Origin: Dichomitus squalens LYAD-421 SS1
Taxonomy: Eukaryota > Basidiomycota > Agaricomycetes > Polyporales > Polyporaceae
DNA length: 36,576 bases
Assembly (NCBI RefSeq): GCF_000275845.1
Contig: NW_006766899.1
Location: 218,577 to 255,152 of the forward strand
Direction: 5' to 3'
In this document: positions 12,370-25,111 of the stretch, in pieces
How positions within the stretch are numbered: position 1 is the stretch's first letter
How the letters are laid out: each line of letters begins with the position of its first letter
Notes under the pieces: model-generated
What the model was told of the DNA's origin: nothing
Database searches by the model: none
Seen by the model: only the letters and a program-made list of their open reading frames with translations
Position numbers and translations under genes: made by a program

Positions 12370-14082
12370 AGATTGACCCGGTGCACAACCTATGGCATCA
12401 CGTGCTGTAAGTGTCACGCTTTGGCGGGGAAAAGCCCGAAATTCGTATAGGCTCGACAATGGGAGCAAAATCAAGAAATCAAGAACCAGATAGTTGTAGC
12501 GAGTACCATTCTCTTTGGATTTTTTGGTTTTATATTTTTCATTTTGGGGAAGGGGACTGAGCCTATACAAAAATACACCTCAGGTCCCCAGCCAAATCAT
12601 CGCTGAGCGCCGACCGGAGAGTCACGCCTTGGCGGAGGGCACGTGCCAAATAACGCGGTGACAGGGCCAATCTTACGTCAGCAACCCGTTCCAGCCGTCA
12701 CTGCTCTGTCCCAACGTCTCACTGCCAGGGACATCATGCCGGCATATTCTCGCTGTGGGCCCAGTACGTCTTTGACTGTCTTAGTGCATCTTTGACGGAT
12801 CCCATGAACCGTTCTATGTTGTCCCTACTCTTCTGGCTCGCCCGTGTTATCCCTACTATCCGCATGTCTGCATGCTGCGTGATCTGAACGAACGCCATAC
12901 CGCCTGGAATTGGTCTGCCGCGGCGTCCATGAGTGCCCAGTGTCGTACACCCTTCACTGCGACTACCTATCGCGACCAGTCATTTCTACAAGTAAGCACG
13001 CCTTAGCTGCGACGTGTTGCATAGCTCACGGGCGCGTCCTCGACTTCACACCAGAGGCTGCTAATTGAGCTTTCAACATTCAAATCCCGTTGACACGGTG
13101 GATTTATTGCGAGATATATCTTAGATGAGCACGAGAGTGCACTTGCTTCGCCCCTTTCCGACACGCAGCACCGCACGATGAATCGACAGAATGCGGCGGG
13201 GATGTCTCCTATCTAGCTACTAATGCTGCATGACCGAAGTTGTTTGCAGCAGCTACCACGCTAGACAGGACCTGTAAGATTGGGGAAACTTGAACTTGCG
13301 GCATCATGCGGCATTCTAGCCTGGGAGCCTCGAGAAGGATTATGGCGGAGACAGCGGTTCCCTTCGATGTACCATCTTGCCTACACACTCCTTACTACTC
13401 AAGCTGTCGTCCTGCAATCCTGGGAGGGACTTACAAGGGCGTGAGATAGGTGGTCTAATATTAGCCACCAAGGGTTCCCAACCAATGTAGCGTCCCTTCG
13501 ATTGTTGACGCTCCGTGCCTTCTTCATCTTCTAGGACGCGTCGAGCACAATAACCAAAGAAAGCTGAATCATCTTCCTTCCCAAACCTTCCGCGACCTCC
13601 GACGAAACGCTCGATCCGACCCCACATCAAGGCTCAGACAACAAGACAGGCGAAGTGCATGACCATGCTTGCTTGCAGCTTCTGGCAATCCATGTGTCTT
13701 AGGGGCCGCATAATCTCATCGCAAGATGACTGAAGACGCTGTGGGACGGCCTGCGCAATCGCGCGATTGGACAGGCGAGGTGCTTTCATTACCTCTTCGT
13801 TCGCTTCCGACGACCATCTGCTATCGGAGACCGTTCTCATGAGCTCCGTACAGATACTCTGTGGAATCCGAAAAGGCTGTGGTGGATGCTTGGAGACCCA
13901 TTGCCTCTCTCTCGCACGTCAGCTGCCCGCCCCTAACAATTGCGTGCAACGAAGCTCACAGCGGATCCGACCAAGACCGCACGAGCACGCATGGACGGCG
14001 GGGCTCCGTTGTCGCAAGGGAGGAGTACAATCGCCTATAAAGTTGCTGCAAAGCTCGAGCAGGTCCCAGCATCGACCTCAAC
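12370..14082. other. Long intergenic region, no gene supported
   Basis: About 1.7 kb between MITE copy 3 and homocysteine synthase copy B. It includes an AT/T-rich tract near 12515-12550 and short frames (68-96 codons) on the minus strand around 13340-13840 that show no motif and no splice-consistent extension. The last few hundred bases should contain the promoter of copy B. Confidence 0.45.
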
Positions 14083-15937
<1,855 letters not shown>

Positions 15938-16266
15938 GAGTCTGCAGAAGCCGAGGCGTCACATTGCAAACTAGAAATGCAAGCATGTATATGTATTAGT
16001 AACATTGACCAGGAACGAATGTATATGGTATATCCGAGTCAGCGATGTATTAGGGGGGCTGGGACCTCGTGCCTGTGCCCCGCCAATTGTAAACCTTCGG
16101 GACTAAGTACTCCTCAAGACCGTCTTCCCGTCAGATATAGCCCGATATTCGCCCTCATATTCTCCACGTCGCTTTCCTCGTCGCCGACCCCGTACAGAAC
16201 TGCCAGACGTCGAACCGCGTCTTCTACAACCCATGATCAGCATCTAATCGTCACTATAGCAGAGAG

Positions 16267-16802
16267 TTATGCCCCACCCTCCATCCTCTTGAGGTGCCAG
16301 AAGTCTCTTGGAAAATCCACGTCGGCGGGCAAGGGCTCCCCGTCCAGCAGAGGCAGGGCCTGCCAATGCGATGCCGAGCTGTTATACATGCGCAGCTCGC
16401 TTCAAGAGCCATATGCCCTCAGCATTCCGACGTACGCCCCCCTCGCCCACCCTGAGAGACCGAAAGACGGGCGCACCTTCGGATCGCAACCGCATTCGCT
16501 ATCCTCTGCTGCTCCGCCAGCGCCGCGTGATGCTTTGCAGCTTCCCTCTGCACCTTTATGAGGGCCGCGCGATGCGCGTTCGCGAGCCTTTCTTGTTCAG
16601 CGAGTGCGCGCTGGTGCGCCGTCGTCTCGCTGAGGATGCGCACGAGGTCGCCGAGGAGCGTCACCTCGACGAGGGTGACCTCCGAAAGGCTCGGTTCGGC
16701 TGGACTTTGCTCTTCTTGCTCCATGGTCTGAGATGGCACCCACTCATAGCCTGGAGAGACGGGTTCCGGAAGAGCTTGGGTAATAGGGGCGAGGCTGGGC
16801 AT
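16267..16802 (-). CDS. Small coiled-coil protein of a mushroom-type pattern, function unknown
   Basis: Exons 16802-16477 and 16399-16267; 152 residues. The N-terminal part is acidic and proline-rich (MPSLAPITQALPEPVSPGYE). Residues ~55-105 form an Ala/Glu/Arg-rich helix with heptad character (HQRALAEQERLANAHRAAL). After the intron comes SELRMYNSSASHWQALPLL, then DGEPLPADVDFPRDFWHLKR before the stop. The last pattern, R-x-x-N-S followed by a proline-rich 'G-x-P-L-P-x-x-FP-x-x-x-x-x-L' end, is common in uncharacterised mushroom proteins; I connect it only tentatively with Mug135-like C-terminal regions. No signal peptide. The start could also be the in-frame ATG at 16868. It is convergent with homocysteine synthase copy B, 330 nt stop to stop. 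Confidence 0.6.
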
Positions 16803-17180
16803 CGGTCTTGAAGGATAGTTGCGTATTGTCCCCTGGAAATATAATTTCGTGCGGACTTCCCTTGCCAAGTAAGCTAGCTGGGTTTCATCGCCAAGAAACT
16901 TACGTCGTGATGCTAGGAACGCGAGCTGTCAGGCCGGTGCCAGGTGGCCAAGCGATACTGCATCGAAATCGTCGCAGCCAGGATGAGTTGAGTAGTGTTG
17001 CTATGAGGCTTTCCAATCACACGGCAGCAGACAGCTTCCAAAACAAGACTCACTACACGTACATACCGCCGCCCGCGTTTTATATCGCCATCGTTCTGTC
17101 GATGATAGTGGAAACTGGGCAAGGTCTGCGGCTGGTTGTTCTTTCCAGGAAAAGCGAAGCAAACCTGGCATGAAGTCGTG
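16803..17180. other. Upstream region of the coiled-coil gene; no further gene supported
   Basis: Short frames on both strands (92-121 codons) without features. It probably carries the 5' flank of the minus-strand gene. An upstream non-coding exon cannot be excluded. Confidence 0.4.
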
Positions 17181-17253
17181 TGCTCAGGCAAGGATCGAAC
17201 CCACGACCTCAGAGTATGAGACCTGCGCTCTAACCAACTGAGCCATTAAGTCA
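17181..17253 (-). pseudogene. Degenerate intronless tRNA-Met(CAT)-like sequence
   Basis: On the minus strand GGCTCAGTTGGTTAGAGCGC (D arm), AGGTCTCATA (anticodon side) and GTGGGTTCGATCC (T arm) match the tRNA-Met gene at 25010-25111. The 28-nt intron of that gene is absent, one base is missing in the anticodon stem, one is missing at the T-stem/acceptor junction, and the 5' acceptor strand (GACTTAA) no longer pairs with the 3' strand (CTGAGC). Internal promoter boxes persist. It is best read as a tRNA pseudogene, possibly from a spliced tRNA. Confidence 0.65.
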
Positions 17254-18103
17254 CCATTATTATATGATGCTAGTATAATGATCGACGGTGCTGTGTTTCT
17301 GATGTCATGGCTCAAGGATAATTGTTGCAGCACGGGAACTATCATGGCCCTGCCATATCAGTGGGTTCTGCCACATGCGACCAGGAGATGCGTACTGCAC
17401 AACATGACATCCTTCAAGTTGAAAGTAAAGCTATCATGCATGCCTATGCTTGACACAGCCCCAATTGCAGTCTAAAGCAGGGTGCTGGGAGATTGTGGGG
17501 TTGCAAAGACAGGTGCCCCGGCTCGTGTGATACACGCCATATGTTATGGAAATGGCACAGCTTGCCTAATACGCACGCCGGCGTCGACGTTATCTGGCGA
17601 CCACGGCCGAGCGCTGCCATATCAGGGTTGCTGGACGATAAGAGGGGCACAGCAGCAACCATGTGCAATGCGACCGCACAGGGACGGCGGCCAAGTCTCG
17701 GAGAAGCCAGCTTGTGTGGATCTGCTGCAGCACTCCGACGGCGATTTGCACTAAGCAGAATGTTCATTGAACGATGTTCTCGGTGTCCATATGCTGTGTG
17801 CGTTACGCAAAGCGCAGGTCGAGTACCGGCCTAGGATGGCGATCGCGATGGACGCGGGTCTCCGAGTCGGCAGAGCGTGGGGTACGTCGCTGTGAAGGGC
17901 GTGTGAAGAGCGGATTGCGTACCCCAATCGGGCGCTCTAGGGGCCATATTTGGGTGGCCAGCGTCGCGTGCGGGGACTGCAGGATAAGAAGGCCGTCGGA
18001 CGCGCAGCCCCTCCTTCCTCCCCAACCATCATCTCCCCCCCTTCATCGTCGGGGAGCATCTTCAACAACCACCCTCCGACCGCAATCCTTTCCTTCAGTC
18101 AGC
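17254..18103. other. Upstream region of the fungalysin gene
   Basis: No separate gene supported. The frame of the fungalysin stays open upstream to 17774 but that part has no protease or signal-peptide features. A pyrimidine-rich stretch (about 18007-18050) lies directly before the start, as is usual near fungal transcription starts. Its promoter presumably lies here. Confidence 0.45.
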
Positions 18104-20707
18104 ATGCGCCGTTTGTTCGTCGCTGCTATTGCCGCCGCCGGCCTAGCTGGCGTGCTTGCTCATGACTCACACCCTGTCTCTCGTCGTAAGACCCTCAGCT
18201 TTGGCCCTGTTCTCCCTCATGCCACCTACCACACCAACCCCGTATACCACACCAGCCTCCTCCGTTCCGACGACCCCTACGAGGTGGCGCGTACCTTTGT
18301 CGAGGACCTCGTTCGCGACATCCCCGGTGGCTCATACCAGATCCGCAAGGATTCGTACACTGACCAGGCCACCGGTGTTACCCACGTCTACGTTCGTCAG
18401 TACGTGAATGGCATCGAGGTCGCCGACGGTGACATCAACCTCAACGTCAAGGACGGTGTCGTCCTCTCGTACGGCGACTCTTTCTTCCGTCCCAAGGAGG
18501 CCGGAGCCCAGGCCTTCCAGCGTGACGTCGACCCGCACTCCGAGTACTGTCAGTCTCTGGAGCGCGAGATCGCCGACCAGCTGCAGCATATCGACGGCTC
18601 CAAGCCGCAGCACGGCGTCGACCGCGATGCCCTCACCCAGCTCGGCAACTTGTACGACTGGAACTGCCAGTTCGTCAACCTCCCGGACTTCATGTCGGAG
18701 TCTCCTGACTTCGCCAACGCCGAGGATGCCGCGTCAGGCGATGTGACCCGTGCGCTCCTTCAGTTCATGATCGCTGCCACCCCAAATGAGGAGCTCAGTG
18801 CGGAGATGCTCGGCAACACCGGCAAGTACATTTCTGACATGCGTGTTACTTTCGAGCACCACCTCGCTGGCGATCATCCCCCTACATTCACCGTCGACAA
18901 CGTCCCCGATGCGGTCAACCCCGTCAAGGGTCGTCTTGCCTTTGTCCAGGTTCCGAACGGTGATGCGACTTCACTCCAGCTCGTCTGGAAGTTCGAGGTC
19001 GAGATGAAGGACAACTGGTATGAGGCCGCTGTCTCTGCTGAGACGCCTCACCGCATCATTTCCGTCGTTGACTGGGCGTCCGACTCGCCTGTTCCCATGG
19101 CACCTGTTCCTCCCAAGGGCAGCGAGGGTGCGACGTACAATGTGTTCGCGTGGGGAATCAATGACCCTTCTGTCGGCGAACGCTCTATCCAGAAGGAGAA
19201 CTTTGACACGCTTGCTTCCCCTCTGGGATGGCACGCGCTCCCATACGCGAACGATCCCGAGTCGTCGCACCTTCGCCTCAAGGATTCGTCCAAGATCCGG
19301 AACACGACTACGACGTGGGGCAACAACGTCTTCGCGCACGAGGACTGGGAGGGTCGCAACAATTGGGTGAACAACTACCGCCCCGATGCGGGTGCGAACA
19401 AGGTGTTCGATTTCAAGTACAACCCCAAGGCGACTCCGACCGACGACGCGCTCGAGGAGGCTCAGAAGTACATCAACGCGACCGTCACGCAGCTGTTCTA
19501 CACCTCTAACCTCGTGCACGACCTGTACTACCGCTACGGCTTCAACGAGGTCGCGGGTAACTTCCAGCAGCACAACTTCGGTCGTGGGGGCCAGGAGAAC
19601 GACGCCGTAATTGCGAACGCTCAAGACGGCTCGGGCTACAACAACGCAAACTTCATGACGCCGCCTGACGGTCAGAACGGTCGCTGCAGGATGTACTTGT
19701 GGAACACCGCGAACCCGTACCGTGATGGCGACCTCGAGGCTGGCATCGTCATCCACGAGCTGTCGCACGGTCTGAGCACGCGTCTTACCGGTGGACCCGC
19801 CAACTCCGGCTGTCTTGGTTGGGGTGAGTCTGGAGGCATGGGCGAGGGCTGGGGTGGTAAGTGATGACGTATCTTAGGACCCTCAATGTTATCGCTGACG
19901 CAATCTCAACAGACTTCTTGGCCACAACGATCCGCAGCAACAGGAATTACTCGGACTACGCGATGGGCTCGTGGGCGGCGAACCAGGAGAAGGGCATCCG
20001 CAACTACCCTTATTCGCTCGACGAGACCGTCAATCCGTCGACGTACAAGACGCTTGACAAGCCCGGCTACTGGGGCGTGCACGCAATCGGCGAGGTCTGG
20101 GCGCAGATCCTCTGGGTCGTCTCGAATCGCCTGATCGCTAAGCACGGCTTCGTCGACGACCTCTTCCCGCCCAAGCCTCTCGACGATGGCACGATCCCCG
20201 AGGGTGACTTCTATCGTGCGCGCGAGTACGATGCGCAAGGCAAGCCGAAGCCGCTTGTGCCGAAGCACGGTAACTCGCTCGTTGTGCAGCTCGTGCTCGA
20301 CGGGATGAAGCTGCAGCCTTGCCGCCCGTCGTTCTTCGACGCGCGCGATGCGATCATCGCCGCGGACAAGACGCTCACTGGGGGCGAGAACTTCTGCGAG
20401 CTCTGGGAGGGCTTCGCATCCCGTGGTCTTGGCGTTGACGCTAAGGTCGAGGGCCGTACCCCGTGGGGTGGAGGAGTGCGCACTAACGTGAGTTCCGAGA
20501 TCACATGATCAGGCTGAGAGACATTGCTGACTGGTTTTTTCTATATGACAGGGTGTCCGTGTACCCGCCGAGTGTTCGTCTGACGTCCCGCCGCCCGAGG
20601 AGCCCGCTCCCGGTGATGGCGATGACGACGGCGACGATGATGACTGGCCATGGCTCGCATGGGTGGTCCAACACTCGACGCCGTACTCGTGGCGTTGGCC
20701 GTTCTGA
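18104..20707 (+). CDS. Extracellular metalloprotease, fungalysin (M36)
   Basis: Exons 18104-19856, 19913-20487, 20552-20707; 827 residues. M36 fungalysins are secreted zinc endopeptidases made with a long inhibitory propeptide; they degrade external protein. Seen: signal peptide MRRLFVAAIAAAGLAGVLA (1-19); FTP/PepSY-type propeptide (ARTFVEDLVRDIPGGSYQIR, HVYVRQYVNGIEVADGDINL); zinc site H551-E-L-S-H555; third ligand E581 in GEGWGDFLA, 26 residues after the second histidine as in Aspergillus fungalysin. The start at 18104 is fixed by the signal peptide. Length is unusual: about 630 is common. The excess is ~120 residues before the catalytic domain (extra loop around 145-260) and a C-terminal tail in exon 3 with a Pro/Asp run (GDGDDDGDDDD) then Trp-rich sequence. 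The last intron is inferred from a good GTGAGT donor and GACAG acceptor; without it the protein would end about 50 residues earlier. Confidence 0.9.
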
Positions 20708-21382
20708 GCTGGCCTCCCCCGCGACATGTGTCCCGATTGAGCGTGCGGTGTCCCACTGTCTGTCTGGTTTTCCGCGAGATTACTGTCAGTGTAGTCTGGA
20801 CATTCTAGACACGGACAGATAGGTGGGCGGCGGACGACGACGAGGCGCTGTGGGAGTGTGCGTTGTACTTCTAGATGATTGGTTCGGTTGGATCTTCTTG
20901 TACTATATCACTACATTTACGGGATATACAGACATTGGTAATCTTGCGTCCTGGTGGATGATCAATTGGTCATCCTGGATCATTGGAAGAGCTTCCCTTG
21001 TGTTCGCATGCATTGCCGTTTCACTGGTCTATGACTATCCGGCTTGCATATAAGCGCCCCTAAGGTGCCTTTTTTCGCTACCCCCATCGTCTCGTGCGCT
21101 GACCTCCATGTAATGCGATAGCTTCGAGTCAGCTTCCTCTGCTCTGCACCCTTTCTGCTTGTAAGGTGGTTATCGTTGTCATACATATCTGATGCACGGT
21201 CTAGACATTGAAATTGTCCGGGTTGGCGCTATTTCAGGTCCTAACTTTCGCCCGCCTTGCATATATCGAAGCTAGAGGGAGACCAGAAGCGACATCTCAA
21301 TCGTTTTGCTACGGAGATGACGTCTTCTATCCTACTGTACATTCCCTTTGCTATGGCTCTTCGCGGGACGCCCGCAAGTCAT
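20708..21382. other. Convergent 3' flanks of fungalysin and lectin; no gene supported
   Basis: Contains the 3' ends of the fungalysin (plus) and lectin (minus) genes. Short frames only; no RNA or repeat recognised. Confidence 0.45.
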
Positions 21383-21979
21383 TCAAGCCTTCTCGAGGAC
21401 CCAGCGATGGCCAGGCTGGCCCTTATCATCCCCGATCTGGACCTGTGGAGTGGCTCGATGGTTTGTCTGTCTGACATGGTACTGCTAGATCTTACCCTCT
21501 GGCCCGGCTCGGCCTGGCCGACGAACCAGTATACGGTGAGCCCACCATCTTGGATGCTATCACAATATCCTCAGCAGGTGTTCGTGTTTGAGTGGAGACA
21601 GATTCCGGCCACGTACATGATCCCGTCTCCGTTGTCCTGGAAGGACCAGACGTAGCCGCCAGCAGGGAGGACTCTAACGCTGCCCTGTGAGCCCCAGCCA
21701 GCTTCATCGGTGCTGGCTCCCTTGGGTGTCACGGAAAAGGTCTTTTTGTCTCGGGAGACCTTGATAGTCCACTGGCGGTAGAAGGGATACCAAGCTCAAC
21801 CGCATAGAAACTCGAGAATGGCCAAAACCACCTACGATCTGGGTCTGGATAGGCGGAGAGGCCAGAGGCTCGACAGCGGCATACTGGTTGACTCCGTTGA
21901 AGGTAATGGCAAGCTTTGCGCCCGTATAACCGAGCGCACGGTTAATTATGAAATAATCACCGTCCGGCAGAGAAGACAT
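21383..21979 (-). CDS. Small beta-trefoil (ricin-B-like) lectin
   Basis: Exons 21979-21836, 21771-21617, 21556-21496, 21442-21383; 139 residues, intact. It starts SSLPDGDYFIINRALGYTG, a common opening of small fungal beta-trefoil proteins, with KLAITFNG after it. The three-fold pattern is visible: QTQIWTI ending the first lobe, LPAGGYVWSFQDN in the second, then IQDGGLTVYW and HRWVLEK closing the third. Such proteins are usually cytosolic or secreted without a classical signal, bind sugars, and serve in fruiting bodies in defence against grazers; some relatives with the same fold are protease inhibitors (mycocypins, cospin), which I cannot exclude. No catalytic domain is attached. Introns of 64, 60 and 53 nt were placed by phase and by restoring these motifs. 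Confidence 0.7.
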
Positions 21980-22108
21980 GGCAAGAATATGAAGAGAGGC
22001 TGGAGATGTGTTGGTAGGTCAGCGAACCTGGTCCATTTAGCCACACGTTTCGTGCGTACATATACACGTTATGTTTGTACCCTGTTTACTCTTTCATCGG
22101 GAACGGGA

Positions 22109-22338
22109 GTGTCAATGATGTATTCGCGTAACCCTCCGGCATCTCACCATCCGTCGCATTAGGGACCGGCGTTGTCACCGGTGTGTACCCAGACCGGTGG
22201 CGTCAGCACACGAGGTGTCCAGCAGCGTCGATGATGGCTTCGCGCGACCCTCTGGTATGTCACCATCCGTCGCATTAGGGAACTGTAGTCACTGATGTAT
22301 ACCCAGACCGGTGGCAGTAGGACACGAGGTGTACAGGT
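22109..22338 (+). repeat. Imperfect ~115-bp tandem duplication
   Basis: Unit 1 (22109-22224) and unit 2 (22225-22338) share ATGATG, CACCATCCGTCGCATTAGGG, ACCCAGACCGGTGGC and ACACGAGGTGT at offsets of 116, 116, 114 and about 113. A few substitutions and short deletions separate them. On the minus strand both translate to a repeated TPRVLxPPVWV, but no longer gene can be built. It lies just upstream (5') of the lectin gene. Confidence 0.8.
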
Positions 22339-22359
22339 GGTCACCCGACGTGCACTGGC

Positions 22360-22608
22360 TCAATGCGGAATGCCCGCAATCGTAGGGTCGAACTCGTCTC
22401 CTGTGGAAGAGGTCCAGGCTTTGAAGCGAAACTTGCGTTCACCGTATTCAAGATCAAACGCGGCGTTGCGCCACTGGCAGACTCCTCGGATATAGGACAT
22501 TGTGGAATCTTCCACAACCCAGAGACAACACAGGTACGGTAGCTGTACCTGTGCGGTATGCTTGTCAGGTGCCATTTCCAGACGTGTGGTGAGCGGTCCG
22601 ATTGGCAC
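22360..22608 (-). CDS. Hypothetical exon or gene fragment
   Basis: An 82-codon frame on the minus strand with a protein-like C-terminal part (WVVEDSTMSYIRGVCQWRN, FDLEYGERKFRFKAW, ending DPTIAGIPH and stop). I do not recognise the family. The N-terminal part looks less protein-like, and an intron acceptor near 22600-22650 may lead to an upstream exon. It could also be chance. It lies between the tandem duplication and the Rab gene. Confidence 0.3.
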   Translation of the reverse strand: MPIGPLTTRLEMAPDKHTAQVQLPYLCCLWVVEDSTMSYIRGVCQWRNAAFDLEYGERKFRFKAWTSSTGDEFDPTIAGIPH

Positions 22609-23589
22609 TCAACTGCGGCGCTCGTGATGCTTGCTGTGCTACCCACGGTGATCTGCAGTGCTAAGACATACGTCTGGACGCGACATGGGGAATCTGCGAC
22701 GTCATATGCTCTCCGGACTCTCTGCCTCGATCTTATTTTTGGACTAGCTCCGGACACTGTAGGACCTCGAAAAGCAGCTAGAACCCTTGTACTAGACACA
22801 GTCTGCAATCAGTTGCTTCCGAGCTTTCGATGTGCTACCATTCCACTCCCCCCGGGGCTTGTCATCTCCATTCAGTAGCAAATGAACCACTATTGGAACG
22901 GCCAGGCTGCCGGAACCAGCGCTGCTGTCGACCGTACCAAAAGGCCACCATTCCAAAAACGCGGCTTGACATGCGCTACTCACGAATGAGACCTCCGCTT
23001 GAACCGACCGAGCCATTTACGCACATGTCAAGCAATATGTCTTGTGTATGTATATTTGTGGCTGGATTGCCTCAACCGGAGCTGTTTCAATAGGCATATG
23101 TACACATGTTTCTTTTCCTATGTTGAGGACAACGATGGATGCCTCTTTGAAAGTGTGTTAGAAGAGCAAGTGCGATGATATCACGCGCTCTGGGCGTGCG
23201 TGCGTAGGACGCGTTGATTTGGGCCGCCTCAGCCGTGCCACCGTTGCCCGCTACGCCTCTCCAGCCACTCTCCCAGATCTTTCGTCCCTCCTTCCTCCAG
23301 ACCGTCTTCCTCCTTCACTAGACATCGGCGGCCATTGTAGACGTATAACACGGCTTCTTCTCCCTGCACGATCGCGCCGAGATACTGCTCGACGTCGTAT
23401 CGCGGACCACGACCCACTCTGCTCCATTTCACTCAGGCAACCCAATTTCCCCTCCCCAATCAGTCCATATCTTCCTTCAATTCGGAAAATCCACACAACA
23501 CAGATTCTCATATTGTATAGCTCTCAGTGCTTCAGTACTCTTAACGCACGCTTCACGCTTACGACAACCCCCCACCAACGACGAGAACG
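22609..23589. other. Upstream region of the Rab18 gene
   Basis: No gene supported. From about 23220 to 23589 the plus strand is strongly pyrimidine-rich (CTCC/CTTC runs), typical of the 5' UTR or promoter of a constitutively expressed fungal gene, and ends with AACGACGAGAACG before the Rab start. Confidence 0.45.
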
Positions 23590-24685
23590 ATGTCCCAATC
23601 GCAGGACAAGGCGACTGCGCCCATCAACGTCAAGCTCCTCCTCATCGGAAACTCCTCTGTAGGGAAGAGCAGCCTTCTTCTCCGGTTCTCCGACGAGCAG
23701 TGGTTGCCGGAGGACGAGTCCAGTGCGACGATAGGTGTCGACTTCCGGGTGCGTCTTCTCCGCCGAGTCTCACCAACCGAGTCTCCCCGCTGTGTCAGGT
23801 CGTGTGCTGTGTGCTCACATCGTCGTCCTGGCTTCAGGTACACAAGATGGACGTGAAGGGCAAGAAGGTCAAACTGAGCATATGGGTGCGTCCGTCCGAA
23901 GCCGTCCCTCGTCCGCAGCTCTCATCGGATACCTCGTTCTGGCACGCTTCCAGGACACGGCGGGCCAGGAACGTTTCCGGACAATCACCTCGTCATACTA
24001 CCGCGGTGCACAGGGCATCATCCTCGTCTACGACGTTGCGAACCGCGAGTCATTCGACGCGCTCCCGAAGTGGTTCTCCGAGCTCGAGACGTACGTATCC
24101 AGTTCGGTCGTCAAGATCATCGTCGGGAACAAGGTCGACAAGGTGCGTCTGTCCGTTCACTCTCATGAGCATTCAAGCTTAAATTGTTCACCACTCCAAC
24201 TCCGCCCTCTCTCGTTTCTCTACGTACATCAACCACATGCACGCACGCTCCATCCGCCGTCCCTACACCCCGCGCCTCCTGTCCACATGCACACGCACCC
24301 CGTTCTCCATCACCGTCCCACTACCCGTCTGACCTGCCCCTCCGCACGTGCCCACCCTCTCCGCTACTGCCCACTCACCTGCTCTGCCGCCCCGCAGGAG
24401 TACTCACGCCAAGTCTCCGCCTCAGAAGGCCAAGCCTTCGCGGCGCGCATGGACGCCCTCTTCGTCGAGGCGTCCGCCAAGACCGCCGTCGGCGTCCAGG
24501 AGGCCTTCCGCGACGTTGTCGAACGCATTATGGACACCCCCGAGCTCTGGCAGACCGGCGCCGCGCGCAAGGGCGGCTCCGGCAAGCCCGGGGGCGCGAG
24601 CGGGGGCAGGGGAGAGGACATGCCGGGCAGCATCGACCTGAGGCAGGAGCCGGACGAGGCGGAGGGCGGGGGCTGTTCGTGCTGA
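23590..24685 (+). CDS. Rab18-type small GTPase
   Basis: Exons 23590-23748, 23838-23885, 23954-24142, 24398-24685; 227 residues. Rab GTPases switch between GDP and GTP forms to direct vesicle or lipid-droplet/ER membrane traffic. All motifs are present: P-loop GNSSVGKS (20-27), switch I Thr in SSATIGVDF, WDTAGQE across an exon junction (Asp70, Gln74), NKVD (128-131), EASAKT (156-161). The protein ends GGGCSC, a CxC double-geranylgeranylation site. The strong resemblance of the G domain (LLLIGNSSVGKSSLLLRFSD; FTAxxxATIGVDF-like switch I) points to Rab18 rather than Rab1/8; this assignment is inference. The C-terminal hypervariable part is Gly-rich. Intron 3 is 255 nt, long for this genome, and pyrimidine-rich. 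Confidence 0.9.
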
Positions 24686-25009
24686 GCCTAGGCTCGCGGT
24701 TGCGGCAGGGTGCGGGGGTACGGAATGCGTGCGCGGGTGCCGTGGCGCGTTAGGTCGGGCTTGCCCGGAGTGCTGAATGCTGGGTACTGGGTGCTCGGGA
24801 GTGTAGCCTGTACCTGGAGCGCGGCCCCTTGGAGTCTATTCACTGATGATTGATGACAGATGGCTGGATTTTCCTATACTTTGCTCCCGGCGTATTTTGG
24901 ACTTTGTACACATACATAATTGCAGCTCGACGGAATACTTTGGTTGCGATACCCAAGGTCATTACCATCATGATGATTACATATAACCACAACGGAGTTT
25001 GGGCAATGT
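24686..25009. other. 3' flank of the Rab18 gene
   Basis: Rab18 3' UTR and spacer up to the tRNA gene. No gene seen. Confidence 0.5.
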
Positions 25010-25111
25010 GCTTGGATGGCTCAGTTGGTTAGAGCGCAGGTCTCATACGCAAGTGTGACCGCCTTTCGGCGGGTAATCCTGAGGTCGTGAGTTCGATCCT
25101 CACTCCGAGCA
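25010..25111 (+). tRNA. tRNA-Met(CAT), elongator type, with intron
   Basis: Acceptor GCTTGGA pairs fully with TCCGAGC, followed by discriminator A. D stem GCTC/GAGC, anticodon loop CTCATAA once the 28-nt intron (25048-25075) is removed, T arm GTGAG-TTCGATC-CTCAC. The intron sits directly after base 37, the normal place for eukaryotic tRNA introns. The U31/U39 mismatch beside the CAT loop also occurs in yeast elongator tRNA-Met. Initiator-specific features (an A1-U72 pair, three G-C pairs in the anticodon stem) are absent. Confidence 0.93.

Noticed and set aside
18971..19768. 265-codon minus-strand frame (Val/Arg/Leu-rich)
   Set aside because: Antisense of the fungalysin catalytic domain.
21704..21979. 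Lectin fragment as a truncated 91-codon gene
   Set aside because: Its tail after QTQI is intron; three further exons restore a full beta-trefoil protein of 139 residues.
23735..24685. 316-codon open frame containing most Rab motifs
   Set aside because: It reads through three introns and starts inside exon 1; the spliced 227-residue model contains every G motif in order.
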